In this document: piece by piece, positions 55,974 through 64,000 of the stretch
Layout: each line of letters starts with the position of its first letter
Position numbering within the stretch: position 1 is the stretch's first letter
From: Lysobacterales bacterium
GTDB lineage: Bacteria; Pseudomonadota; Gammaproteobacteria; Xanthomonadales; Rhodanobacteraceae
DNA length: 64,000 bases
Direction of reading: 5' to 3'
NCBI GenBank assembly: GCA_017305055.1
Contig: JAFKMZ010000013.1
Span: 45,500 to 109,499 of the forward strand
The notes under the pieces: model-generated
What the model was told of the DNA's origin: nothing
The model's database searches: none
What the model saw: only the letters and a program-made list of their open reading frames with translations
Made by a program: the position numbers and the translations under genes

Positions 55974-56519
55974 CTAGTTCCTAAACGGGAAGCTGAAGGC
56001 CGCCAGCAGGGCCTTGGCCTCCTCGTCGGTCTTTGCCGTAGTGGAGATCGAAATGTTCATGCCGCGCACCGCGTCGACCTGGTCGAAATTGATCTCCGGG
56101 AAGATGATCTGCTCCGTGACGCCGAAGTTGAAATTGCCGCGGCCGTCAAACGAACGCCCCGACACGCCGCGGAAATCCCGCACCCGTGGCAGGGAAATGT
56201 TGATCAGGCGATCCAGGAACTCGAACATCTGCGCACGACGCAGGGTAACCTTGCAGCCAATGGGCCAACCCTCGCGAATCTTGAACGAGGCCACCGACAG
56301 CCGTGCCTTGGTCGTAACCGGCTTTTGCCCGGACAACTTGGCCATGTCGGCAACTGCGTTTTCCAGCACCTTTTTGTTCGCCGCAGCCTCGCCCACACCC
56401 ATGTTGAGCGTGATCTTGGTGATGCGCGGCACCTGCATCACGTTGGCGTAGCCAAACTGCTTGGTGAGCTTGGCCACAACTTCATTTTTGTAGTAAGCCT
56501 GAAGGCGCGTCATCGTCAT
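55974..56519 (-). CDS. rplE: 50S ribosomal protein L5
   Basis: 181 residues. L5 binds 5S rRNA and contacts P-site tRNA. Typical blocks are [16 protein letters not shown]-like [16 protein letters not shown] and [20 protein letters not shown]. It is encoded 5 bp after rplX. Confidence 0.98.
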   Translation of the reverse strand: MTMTRLQAYYKNEVVAKLTKQFGYANVMQVPRITKITLNMGVGEAAANKKVLENAVADMAKLSGQKPVTTKARLSVASFKIREGWPIGCKVTLRRAQMFEFLDRLINISLPRVRDFRGVSGRSFDGRGNFNFGVTEQIIFPEINFDQVDAVRGMNISISTTAKTDEEAKALLAAFSFPFRN

Positions 56520-56524
56520 GGTCC

Positions 56525-56839
56525 TTACGCGTCCACGACCTCGCCATTCGAACGGAACACGCGGACCTTGCGCCCATCCTCAAGCGCTTTGGTGCCGACG
56601 CGTTCACCCTTGTTCGTGGCGGGGTTGAACAGTAGTACGTTGGAGAGATGGATCGACGCTTCGCGCTCGACGATCCCGCCTGCCTGGTTTGCCTGGGGAT
56701 TCGGCTTGGTATGGCGCTTGACCAGGTTCACGTTGGAAACGACCACGCGGTCGCCGTCAACCCGCAGCACGTCGCCGCGCTGACCCTTGTTCTTGCCGGC
56801 GATCACGACGACGTGGTCACCTTTGCGGATACGATTCAT
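56525..56839 (-). CDS. rplX: 50S ribosomal protein L24
   Basis: 104 residues with the KOW motif [20 protein letters not shown] at the N-terminus. L24 is an early assembly protein near the polypeptide exit tunnel. It lies between rplN and rplE. Confidence 0.98.
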   Translation of the reverse strand: MNRIRKGDHVVVIAGKNKGQRGDVLRVDGDRVVVSNVNLVKRHTKPNPQANQAGGIVEREASIHLSNVLLFNPATNKGERVGTKALEDGRKVRVFRSNGEVVDA

Positions 56840-56855
56840 GTCTGCTTGACCCCGC

Positions 56856-57224
56856 TCAAAGTACTTCGGGCGCGAGCGACACGATCTTCATGAACCGTTC
56901 GCTGCGCAGCTCGCGCGTCACCGGTCCGAAGATGCGCGTGCCGACCGGCTCGAGCTTGTTGTTGAGGAGCACCGCCGCGTTGTCGTCGAATCGGATCAAC
57001 GAACCATCGGGGCGACGCACGCCCTGGGCGGTGCGCACCACGACGGCGTTGTAGACCTCGCCCTTCTTGACCTTGCCACGCGGGATCGCGTCCTTGATCG
57101 CCACCTTGATGACGTCGCCGATGCGCGCATAACGACGCTTGGAACCGCCAAGGACCTTGATGCACATGAGCTGCTTGGCACCGCTGTTGTCAGCGGCCGA
57201 AAGCGTGCTTTGAGTCTGGATCAT
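56856..57224 (-). CDS. rplN: 50S ribosomal protein L14
   Basis: 122 residues, beginning [19 protein letters not shown] and ending [12 protein letters not shown]14 forms intersubunit bridges and binds the silencing factor RsfS. It is the first gene of the spc group, 15 bp after rpsQ with no obvious break. Confidence 0.98.
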   Translation of the reverse strand: MIQTQSTLSAADNSGAKQLMCIKVLGGSKRRYARIGDVIKVAIKDAIPRGKVKKGEVYNAVVVRTAQGVRRPDGSLIRFDDNAAVLLNNKLEPVGTRIFGPVTRELRSERFMKIVSLAPEVL

Positions 57225-57239
57225 GGTTGCATCTCCGCC

Positions 57240-57527
57240 TTAGCCGTTGGCACGCGTAATGACTTCGACCACGCGATGATGCTTGGTCTTGGACAGCGGA
57301 CGGCATTCCGCGATGCGCACGAAATCACCCTCGGCCGCGCCAAGATCGTTCTGCGCGTGCAGCTTGGTCGAGCGCCGGATCGTTTTGCCCAGCAACCGGT
57401 GCTGCACCTGGCGTTCCACCAGCACGGTGACCGTCTTGTCCATCTTGCTGCTGGTGACGCGACCCTCGAGGGTGCGCGCCTTCTTGGCGACCGTCTCGGC
57501 CGCAACTTCTGCTTTGTCTGCGCTCAT
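57240..57527 (-). CDS. rpsQ: 30S ribosomal protein S17
   Basis: 95 residues, about ten longer than E. coli S17 because of an N-terminal Ala/Lys-rich extension before [18 protein letters not shown]. The C-terminal part holds [20 protein letters not shown]. It is encoded 12 bp after rpmC. Confidence 0.97.
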   Translation of the reverse strand: MSADKAEVAAETVAKKARTLEGRVTSSKMDKTVTVLVERQVQHRLLGKTIRRSTKLHAQNDLGAAEGDFVRIAECRPLSKTKHHRVVEVITRANG

Positions 57528-57539
57528 GTCCGCCGTCCT

Positions 57540-57734
57540 CTACTTCTTGCCGCCGAGCACGAACTTCGTGCGCGCGATGTCACGCCGCACCCGGCGCAGT
57601 TGATGCGGCTGGCTGAGCTGACCCGAACCCTTCTGCATGCGCAGGTTGAACTGCTCCTTGCGCAGGTCCAGCAAATGCTGCTGCAGCTCACCCACCGATT
57701 GCTCCTTGATCGGGCTCTCGACTTTCTTGGCCAT
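57540..57734 (-). CDS. rpmC: 50S ribosomal protein L29
   Basis: 64 residues, helical hairpin type, with [20 protein letters not shown] and the C-terminal [14 protein letters not shown] 57734 overlaps the rplP stop (TGATG), so translation is coupled; a GTG one codon earlier is the alternative start. Confidence 0.97.
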   Translation of the reverse strand: MAKKVESPIKEQSVGELQQHLLDLRKEQFNLRMQKGSGQLSQPHQLRRVRRDIARTKFVLGGKK

Positions 57735-58147
57735 CACATCACCGCCCTGGTCACAAACTGGGTCTGTACGGAAAGTTTGGCCGAGGCCAGGCGGAAGGCT
57801 TCACGCGCGGTGGCCTCGGGCACGCCCTCGATTTCATACAACATGCGCCCGGGTTGCACATTCGCGACCCAGAACTCGACGCTGCCCTTGCCCGCGCCCA
57901 TACGCACCTCGATCGGCTTCTTGGATACGGGCTTGTCCGGAAACACCCTGATCCACAACCGGCCGCCGCGCTTCACAAAGCGGGTGATGCAGCGGCGCGC
58001 CGCCTCGATCTGGCGCGCGGTGAGGGCACCATGCTGGGTGGACTTCAGTCCGAACTCGCCAAAGCTGACCAGATTGGAGCACTGCGCCAGGCCGTCATTG
58101 CGACCTTTGAACTGCTTGCGGTACTTCGTGCGTTTTGGCTGCAACAT
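57734..58147 (-). CDS. rplP: 50S ribosomal protein L16
   Basis: 137 residues, starting [20 protein letters not shown]16 lies next to the A-site tRNA elbow. Signature blocks [17 protein letters not shown] and [17 protein letters not shown] are intact. Confidence 0.98.
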   Translation of the reverse strand: MLQPKRTKYRKQFKGRNDGLAQCSNLVSFGEFGLKSTQHGALTARQIEAARRCITRFVKRGGRLWIRVFPDKPVSKKPIEVRMGAGKGSVEFWVANVQPGRMLYEIEGVPEATAREAFRLASAKLSVQTQFVTRAVM

Positions 58148-58158
58148 CGCAACTCTCC

Positions 58159-58911
58159 TTACTTCGCAACCCGGTCGCGACGGCCTTCACCGTCGCGCCG
58201 GCCGTCACCGCGGCGGCCTTCACCGGCGTCGCGCCGGGGCTGCGCGGATGGCTCGTCCTTCGACTCGTGGGCAGCGGCTGCCAGGTCGAACACCTCGCCC
58301 TTGTTGATCCACACCTTGACGCCGATGATGCCGTAGGTGGTACGCGCCTCGGCCAGGCCGAAGTCAATGTCGGCACGCAAGGTATGCAACGGCACCCGAC
58401 CCTCACGGCTCCATTCGGAGCGGGCAATCTCGGCCCCATTGAGGCGACCGGACACATTCAGCTTGATGCCCAGCGCGCCCAGACGCATGGCATTGCCCAC
58501 CGCGCGCTTCATGGCGCGGCGGAACATGATGCGCCGCTCGAGCTGCTGTGCGATGGACTCGGCGACCAGTTGGGCGTCGAGCTCGGGCTTGCGCACCTCG
58601 CTGACATTGATGTGCGTGGGCACGCCCATCATGTCGCTGACTTCCTTGCGCAGCTTCTCGATGTCCTCACCCTTCTTGCCGATCACCACGCCCGGACGGG
58701 CGGTGAAGATCGTCACACGCGCGGTCTTGGCCGGGCGCTCGATCAGGATCTTGGAAATGCCGGCCTGCGCCAGCTTCTCCTTGAGCATCTGGCGCACCTT
58801 GATGTCCGCCACCAGGTACTCGGCGTATTCGCGCTTGTTCGCATACCACTTCGAGTTCCAGTCCTTGGCAATGCCCAGGCGGATACCGGTGGGATGAACT
58901 TTATGACCCAT
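58159..58911 (-). CDS. rpsC: 30S ribosomal protein S3
   Basis: 250 residues (E. coli 233). The KH RNA-binding domain includes [20 protein letters not shown], and the C-terminal S3 domain includes [20 protein letters not shown]. The extra length is a basic, Gly/Arg/Asp-rich tail of repeated GRRDG-like units, likely flexible. S3 forms part of the mRNA entry helicase site with S4 and S5. Confidence 0.97.
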   Translation of the reverse strand: MGHKVHPTGIRLGIAKDWNSKWYANKREYAEYLVADIKVRQMLKEKLAQAGISKILIERPAKTARVTIFTARPGVVIGKKGEDIEKLRKEVSDMMGVPTHINVSEVRKPELDAQLVAESIAQQLERRIMFRRAMKRAVGNAMRLGALGIKLNVSGRLNGAEIARSEWSREGRVPLHTLRADIDFGLAEARTTYGIIGVKVWINKGEVFDLAAAAHESKDEPSAQPRRDAGEGRRGDGRRDGEGRRDRVAK

Positions 58912-58926
58912 CGTCTATGTCCCCGG

Positions 58927-59262
58927 TCAGTTGCCAACAACCACGGTGATGTGGCTGGTGCGCTTGGAAATGCGCGAACCGCGGCCTTTGGCGCGGGCAT
59001 ACATGCGTTTCAAGATCGGACCCTCGTCCACAAAGATGCGCGAGACCACCAGTTCATCGACGTCGGCGCCAAGGTTGTTCTCGGCGTTGGCCACCGCCGA
59101 CAACAACACCTTGCGCACCATCAAGGCGGCTTTCTTGTTCGTGTAATTCAGGACGTCGCTGGCCTTGCCCACCGGCAAACCGCGAACCAGGTCGGCCACC
59201 AGGCGCGCCTTCTGCGCCGAAATGCGGGCGCTGCGCAAAATCGCCTTCGCTTCAGTGCTCAT
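58927..59262 (-). CDS. rplV: 50S ribosomal protein L22
   Basis: 111 residues from ATG 59262, which overlaps the rpsS stop. L22 lines the exit tunnel with a long beta-hairpin ([20 protein letters not shown]). The start [19 protein letters not shown] is typical. Confidence 0.98.
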   Translation of the reverse strand: MSTEAKAILRSARISAQKARLVADLVRGLPVGKASDVLNYTNKKAALMVRKVLLSAVANAENNLGADVDELVVSRIFVDEGPILKRMYARAKGRGSRISKRTSHITVVVGN

Positions 59263-59534
59263 CACTTGCCCTTCCTGTCGCCGACGTGACCCTTGAACGT
59301 GCGCGTCACCGCAAACTCACCAAGCTTGTGCCCGACCATGTTCTCGTTGATCAGCACCGGCACGTGCTGGCGGCCGTTGTGGATGGCGATGGTCAAGCCC
59401 ACCATTTCCGGCACGATCATCGAACGGCGCGACCAGGTCTTGATCGGGCGCTTGTTGTGGGCGGAGACCGCGGTCTCGACCTTCTTGGCCAGATGGAGGT
59501 CGACGAACGGGCCTTTCTTGAGAGAACGCGGCAT
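59262..59534 (-). CDS. rpsS: 30S ribosomal protein S19
   Basis: 90 residues: [19 protein letters not shown] at the start and [20 protein letters not shown] at the end. S19 lies in the 30S head beside S13. It is coupled to rplV by overlap. Confidence 0.98.
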   Translation of the reverse strand: MPRSLKKGPFVDLHLAKKVETAVSAHNKRPIKTWSRRSMIVPEMVGLTIAIHNGRQHVPVLINENMVGHKLGEFAVTRTFKGHVGDRKGK

Positions 59535-59546
59535 GACGGCTTCCTG

Positions 59547-60371
59547 TTACTTGCTACGACGACGCACGATGAACTGCTGCGTCCGCTTGTTGTTGCGGGT
59601 GATGTAGCCCTTGGTCGGCGTACCCCATGGGCTCACGGGATGCCGACCGCCCGAGGTCTTGCCCTCGCCGCCGCCATGCGGGTGGTCCACCGGGTTCATG
59701 ACCACGCCACGCACCGTCGGGCGGATGCCCATCCAGCGCTTTACGCCGGCCTTGCCGAGCTTCTTCAGGCTGTGCTCGCCGTTGCCGACCTCGCCGATCG
59801 TGGCACGGCAATCCACCGACACGCGCCGCAACTCGCCCGAACGCAGGCGCAGGGTGGCATAACCGGATTCGCGCGCCACCAGCTGCACCGAGGCGCCGGC
59901 GCTGCGCGCAATCTGCGCGCCCTTGCCCGGGCGCAGCTCAATGCAATGCACGACGCTGCCCATGGGAATGCTGCGCAGCTGCAGGCAGTTGCCGGCCTTG
60001 ATCGGCGCGTCGCGCCCGGACATCAGCCGGTCGCCGGCCTGCACGCCCTTGGGGGCGATGATGTAGCGCCGTTCGCCGTCGACGTAGCACAACAAGGCGA
60101 GGTGCGCAGTGCGGTTCGGGTCGTACTCGATACGCTCGACACGCGCCGCGATGCCTTCCTTGTCACGCTTGAAATCCACGATGCGGTAATGCTGCTTGTG
60201 GCCGCCACCGCGATGCCGCACGGTAATCCGCCCGTGGTGGTTGCGTCCGCCGGTGCGCGACTGGGCCTCGGTCAGCGCCGCCACCGGCGCGCCCTTGTAC
60301 AGCTCCTCGCTGCGCACGCTCACCGAATCGCGGCGACCAGGCGAAGTGGGCTTATGGGTAATCAGTGCCAT
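59547..60371 (-). CDS. rplB: 50S ribosomal protein L2
   Basis: 274 residues. L2 is needed for subunit joining and peptidyl transfer. The conserved C-terminal block is [17 protein letters not shown], with the histidine region intact; [19 protein letters not shown] is near the N-terminus. Confidence 0.98.
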   Translation of the reverse strand: MALITHKPTSPGRRDSVSVRSEELYKGAPVAALTEAQSRTGGRNHHGRITVRHRGGGHKQHYRIVDFKRDKEGIAARVERIEYDPNRTAHLALLCYVDGERRYIIAPKGVQAGDRLMSGRDAPIKAGNCLQLRSIPMGSVVHCIELRPGKGAQIARSAGASVQLVARESGYATLRLRSGELRRVSVDCRATIGEVGNGEHSLKKLGKAGVKRWMGIRPTVRGVVMNPVDHPHGGGEGKTSGGRHPVSPWGTPTKGYITRNNKRTQQFIVRRRSK

Positions 60372-60388
60372 CTCATGGAACTCCTGGC

Positions 60389-60682
60389 TCAGGCCTTGGC
60401 GGACACGTCAATGGCCTGCCCTTCGGCAAGCCGCACGTAGGCCTTGCGCCGCCCCTGGCGGCTGCCCACGCGCGAGCGGAACGACTTGACCTTGCCTTTG
60501 GTATTGACGAGATTCACCCGCTCGACGTTCACCTCGAACAGGCTTTCCACCGCCGCACTCACATCGGCCTTGGTCACCCCGGGGGCAACCACGAAAACAT
60601 ACTGGTTGTGTTCGGCCAGACGCGCCGACTTCTCGGAAATATGCGGCGCACGCAGGACGTTGAGAATCCGCTCGTTGCTCAT
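60389..60682 (-). CDS. rplW: 50S ribosomal protein L23
   Basis: 97 residues from ATG 60682, overlapping rplD by 4 nt. L23 sits at the tunnel exit and is the docking site for trigger factor and SRP. Family blocks: [20 protein letters not shown] and [20 protein letters not shown]. Confidence 0.97.
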   Translation of the reverse strand: MSNERILNVLRAPHISEKSARLAEHNQYVFVVAPGVTKADVSAAVESLFEVNVERVNLVNTKGKVKSFRSRVGSRQGRRKAYVRLAEGQAIDVSAKA

Positions 60683-61293
60683 GCCAACCACTCCTCGACC
60701 TTCTTCACGGCATCGACCGTCATCACTACGTGATCCGAGCCGACCAGACTGACTGGATTCAGGCCCGCGACATCCGAAACCATCAGGTACGGAATATTGC
60801 GCGCGGACAGATACACCGCCTCGTCCGCATCCGAAGACACCAGCAGCACACGGCCGGAAAGGCCCCAGGCCTTCAGCTTGGCCACCATGGACGCCGTCTT
60901 GGGCGCCTCGACGGCCAGGCTGGGCACAACCTTCAGGCGGTCCTGGCGCACCAGCTCGGAGAAGATGGAGCGGATCGCCCCCCGGTAGGCCTTGCGATTG
61001 ACCTTCTGCTCATAGCTGCGTGGCTTGGCTGCAAACGTCACGCCGCCGCCGATGAAAATAGGCGCCCGATAGTCGCCATGGCGCGCGCCGCCGCCCTTCT
61101 GCTTCTTGAATTTCTTGGTGGTGCCGGACATTTCGCCGCGGGACAGCTGCGCCTGTGTCCCGGCACGGCCGGTCGCCCGATAAGCCACCACCACCTGGTG
61201 TACCAGGGCCGGCTTGTACACGCCGCCAAACACCGCGTCCGACACGTTCAAGGCCGACTCGGCCGACGGCGAACCAATGACGTTCAGTTCCAT
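60679..61293 (-). CDS. rplD: 50S ribosomal protein L4
   Basis: 204 residues from ATG 61293. L4 has a globular domain and a loop ([22 protein letters not shown]) that reaches the exit tunnel. In E. coli L4 also represses the S10 operon by attenuation; no equivalent leader structure could be confirmed here. Confidence 0.97.
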   Translation of the reverse strand: MELNVIGSPSAESALNVSDAVFGGVYKPALVHQVVVAYRATGRAGTQAQLSRGEMSGTTKKFKKQKGGGARHGDYRAPIFIGGGVTFAAKPRSYEQKVNRKAYRGAIRSIFSELVRQDRLKVVPSLAVEAPKTASMVAKLKAWGLSGRVLLVSSDADEAVYLSARNIPYLMVSDVAGLNPVSLVGSDHVVMTVDAVKKVEEWLA

Positions 61294-61303
61294 GACCGGC
61301 TCC

Positions 61304-61945
61304 TCAACCCTTGGTCGTCGCATAAATGGTGACGTCGCCGCCGGTGGCACCCGGCACGGCACCTTTCACCGCAATCAGGTGGCGCTCGACATCCACCTTG
61401 ACCACCTCGAGCCCCTGCGATGAACGTTGCACGGCACCCATTTGGCCGGACATCTTCTTGCCGGGAAACACGCGTCCCGGCGTCTGGCGCTGCCCGATGG
61501 AACCCGGCGCACGATGCGACAACGAGTTGCCGTGCGTGGCATCGCCCATCTTGAAGTGCCAGCGCTTGATCGTGCCCTGGAAGCCCTTGCCCTTCGACAC
61601 TCCGGCCACGTCGACGATCTGGCCGACGCTGAACACGTCATCGGCCTTGATCTCGGCACCCACGGCGTACTTGCCGAGATCCTCGGCGGAGACGCGGAAC
61701 TCCCACAGCCCACGGCCTGGCTCGACCTTCGCCTTCGCGTAATGGCCCTTGAGCGGTTGGGTCAGGAGGTTCGCGCGCCGGGATCCGGCGGTCACCTGCA
61801 CCGCGTTGTAGCCGTCACTGGCTTCAGTCTTCAGCTGGGTCACCCGGTTCGGGGTGGCCTCGATCAGCGTCACTGGGATCGAGCGTCCATCTTCGGTGAA
61901 GACACGGCTCATGCCACATTTGCGACCAACCAATCCGATACTCAT
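61304..61945 (-). CDS. rplC: 50S ribosomal protein L3
   Basis: 213 residues from ATG 61945 ([20 protein letters not shown]). L3 reaches the peptidyl-transferase centre and begins 50S assembly. The loop [20 protein letters not shown], with the glutamine methylated by PrmB in relatives, is intact. Confidence 0.97.
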   Translation of the reverse strand: MSIGLVGRKCGMSRVFTEDGRSIPVTLIEATPNRVTQLKTEASDGYNAVQVTAGSRRANLLTQPLKGHYAKAKVEPGRGLWEFRVSAEDLGKYAVGAEIKADDVFSVGQIVDVAGVSKGKGFQGTIKRWHFKMGDATHGNSLSHRAPGSIGQRQTPGRVFPGKKMSGQMGAVQRSSQGLEVVKVDVERHLIAVKGAVPGATGGDVTIYATTKG

Positions 61946-61965
61946 CTTCGTATCCTGTCTGCCAC

Positions 61966-62283
61966 TCAAGCGAGCTTGATCTTGACGTCAACGCCCGCGG
62001 CGAGATCGAGTTTCATGAGCGCGTCCACGGTCTTGTTGTCGTTCGGATCGATGGTGATGTCGAGCACGCGCTTGTGGGTGCGTGTCTCGTACTGGTCACG
62101 CGCATCCTTGTCCACGTGCGGGGAAGTCAGGATCGTGTAGCGCTCGATCTTGGTCGGCAGCGGAATGGGACCGAGCACGGTAGCGCCAGTGCGCTTGGCC
62201 GTCTCGACGATTTCACTCGCCGACCGGTCGATCAGCCGATGATCGTATGCCTTCAGCCGGATCCGGATCTTCTGGTTCGCCAT
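61966..62283 (-). CDS. rpsJ: 30S ribosomal protein S10
   Basis: 105 residues from ATG 62283, giving the normal [20 protein letters not shown] start. S10 lies in the 30S head and, as NusE, works in transcription antitermination with NusB. It opens the S10 operon, 536 bp downstream of tuf. Confidence 0.98.
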   Translation of the reverse strand: MANQKIRIRLKAYDHRLIDRSASEIVETAKRTGATVLGPIPLPTKIERYTILTSPHVDKDARDQYETRTHKRVLDITIDPNDNKTVDALMKLDLAAGVDVKIKLA

Positions 62284-62819
62284 TACCGTGTCCTGTTGTG
62301 TAAAGAACGCTGACCTGAAAACGCAGCGGCTTCTCGCCGCCCTGCACCACCCACACCACAATTCCGTCCAATCGCACCCGTATCGCAACGTGATGCAAAC
62401 CAAAAGGTCCAAACAGGCACGGTACGAGCCCATCGGGACCAGGATTGCGAATCACGCAGTGCCAAGTGGCTGTGAGCTCAAGCCCACAACGACATCACAC
62501 CGGGATGGCCTGCCTTGGCCTGCGAACTCGAAGTGCGTCCGGCACCTCATTTCGCGGTATTCCCACTTCCAGACATGCAACATCAGGTCAAGGGAGCTGG
62601 CTAGTGTAGCGTCAAGCTTCGAATTAGGGAAGCCCCAACAGCGAAATCAATCCAGCCGATTCCATCTCCCAGGCTGCCGCCCGACTCTGCTGGGCTACCA
62701 GCGCATACGTGGACGAAGCCCCGAATGCCGCCCCTGACGTTCCCGGCGTTGACCGGCGCGGCACAACCGTGTCCGGTCCAACGGCGGGAGCTATTGCGGC
62801 GCTACGCGCCGCAATAACC
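62284..62819 (-). other. Long spacer between tuf and rpsJ
   Basis: 536 bp with no gene I can support. It holds the post-tuf hairpin at 62793-62815 and a TACACT box (minus strand, 62608-62603) that could be a -10 for the S10 operon, although no good -35 goes with it. AGGACACGGTA precedes the rpsJ ATG. Confidence 0.5.
62793..62815 (-). terminator. Hairpin just downstream of tuf
   Basis: A perfect 10-bp stem ATTGCGGCGC/GCGCCGCAAT around a TAC loop, starting 4 nt after the tuf stop. There is no T-run on the minus strand, so it is a terminator or 3'-stabilising hairpin candidate. Confidence 0.5.
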
Positions 62820-63999
62820 TTACTTGACGACCTTGGCCACCACACCGGCGCCGACCGTGCGGCCGCCTTCGCGGATCGCGAAACGCAGGCCCTCGTCCAT
62901 CGCGATCGGGTGGATCAGGCTCACCGCCATCTTCACGTTGTCTCCAGGCATCACCATCTCCACCCCGTACCGCTCCGGTCACGTCCGTCGTGCGAAAGTA
63001 GAACTGCGGCCGATAGCCCTTGAAGAACGGCGTGTGACGACCACCCTCGTCCTTCGACAACACATACACCTCCGCCTCGAAGTCCGTATGCGGATGGATC
63101 GAACCCGGCTTGGCCAGCACCTGACCACGCTCCACGTCGTCCCGCTTCAGACCCCGCAACAGCAGGCCCGCGTTGTCGCCCGCCTGACCCTGGTCCAGCA
63201 GCTTGCGGAACATCTCCACGCCCGTCACCGTCGTCTTCTGCGTCTCGCGGATGCCCACCACCTCGACTTCGTCGCCCACCTTGATCACACCGCGCTCGAT
63301 GCGACCCGTCACCACCGTGCCACGACCCGAAATCGAGAACACATCCTCCACCGGCATCAGGAACGGCTTGTCGATCGCACGCACCGGCTCGGGGATGTAG
63401 CTGTCCAGCACATCCACCAGCTGCTTGATCGAGGGCACCCCAATCTCGCTCTCATCGCCTTCCAGCGCCTTCAGCGCCGACCCCACCACGATCGGCGTGT
63501 CGTCGCCCGGAAACTCGTACTTGCTCAGCAGCTCGCGGACTTCCATCTCCACCAGCTCCAGCAACTCCTTGTCGTCCACCATGTCCGCCTTGTTCAGGTA
63601 CACCACGATGTACGGCACGCCCACCTGCCGGCTCAGCAGAATGTGCTCGCGCGTCTGCGGCATCGGACCATCCGCCGCCGACACCACCAGGATCGCTCCG
63701 TCCATCTGCGCCGCACCCGTGATCATGTTCTTCACGTAGTCAGCGTGCCCCGGACAGTCCACATGCGCGTAGTGCCGCGTCGGCGACTCGTATTCCACGT
63801 GCGAGGTCGAGATCGTGATCCCGCGCGCCTTCTCTTCCGGCGCCATGTCGATCTGGTCGTACGCCTTGAACTCGCCACCGTACCGGTCCGCACCCAGCTT
63901 CGTCAGTGCCGCCGTCAGCGTCGTCTTGCCGTGATCCACGTGGCCGATCGTCCCCACGTTGATGTGCGGCTTCGTGCGTTCGTATTTGCCCTTTGCCAT
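62820..63999 (-). pseudogene. tuf: Elongation factor Tu with an apparent 11-nt deletion
   Basis: The gene starts at ATG 63999 and runs as a normal EF-Tu through [29 protein letters not shown] and the domain 2/3 blocks up to TTDVTGAV. At ~62967-62970 the frame shifts; the remaining 48 residues of EF-Tu domain 3 ([10 protein letters not shown] to VVAKVVK) are intact in another frame and end with TAA at 62820. The span is 1180 nt, 11 nt short of the 1191 expected for 396 codons plus stop. The expected V-E-L-P-D/E-G bridge is missing. EF-Tu is essential and often encoded twice, so this is either one broken copy or a sequencing/assembly fault. The upstream promoter lies outside the window. Confidence 0.9.
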
Positions 64000-64000
64000 G

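Noticed and set aside
62288-62737. Open frame of 149 codons in the tuf-rpsJ spacer
   Set aside because: No family features, opposite to the operon direction, and poor codon character.
1-64000. CRISPR arrays, rRNA, tRNA genes, prophage or complete insertion sequences
   Set aside because: No regularly spaced repeats, no rRNA or tRNA signature arms, no phage genes and no transposase with terminal inverted repeats were seen on reading the sequence.

Overview
The window reads as chromosomal DNA of a GC-rich gammaproteobacterium of the Xanthomonadales (Lysobacterales) type. The grounds are the gene order rnhB-dnaE-accA-tilS, a class II DAHP synthase, several large TonB-dependent receptors, and a ribosomal-protein block that runs tuf-S10-spc-alpha without rpmJ between secY and rpsM. 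The genus is not resolved. I see no tRNA, rRNA or CRISPR array.

Layout. (1) 1-8440: housekeeping genes on the + strand: rnhB (5' cut by the window edge), dnaE, accA, a NYN/LOTUS RNA-binding protein, tilS, xseB and ispA. An exported M61 peptidase follows (8533-10431). (2) 10465-22040, minus strand: a run made of a TonB receptor, a divergent Ggt-fold acylase, an N-acyl-D-amino-acid deacylase-like amidohydrolase, a lipoprotein gamma-glutamyltransferase, two S12 serine hydrolases and a VanX-like D,D-dipeptidase. (3) 22854-33930, + strand: a LysR-type regulator, a second TonB receptor, a third Ggt, an alpha-amino-acid-ester-hydrolase-like enzyme, dgcN, dgcA and gltS. (4) 33987-48206: darP, a third S12 hydrolase, yhdP, rng, a Dph6-type ATPase, two cytochromes c, an exported amidase, class II DAHP synthase and dsbB. 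(5) 48363-63999, minus strand: the ribosomal block from tuf to rplQ, including secY and rpoA.

The main story is regions 2 and 3, which look like one system for scavenging D-glutamate and gamma-glutamyl material such as peptidoglycan stem peptides or poly-gamma-glutamate. Two outer-membrane receptors would import peptides. Exported Ggts, D-specific hydrolases and a D-Ala-D-Ala dipeptidase would trim them in the periplasm. GltS would carry glutamate inward. DgcN (N-acetylation of D-Glu) and DgcA (racemisation of N-acetyl-D-Glu) would convert it to the L series. A 57-bp promoter element recurs with nearly fixed spacing in front of four genes of this cluster on both strands: G[T/C]TATG, 13 nt, TTTTCA, 1 nt, TGG, then a TATNCT-like -10. 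I infer one shared regulon, perhaps controlled by the LysR protein encoded in its middle.

Other points of note: tuf is out of frame because of an apparent 11-nt deletion; a paired-hairpin intergenic repeat occurs three or four times inside the ribosomal block; and several active-site substitutions in the cluster enzymes suggest altered specificity.
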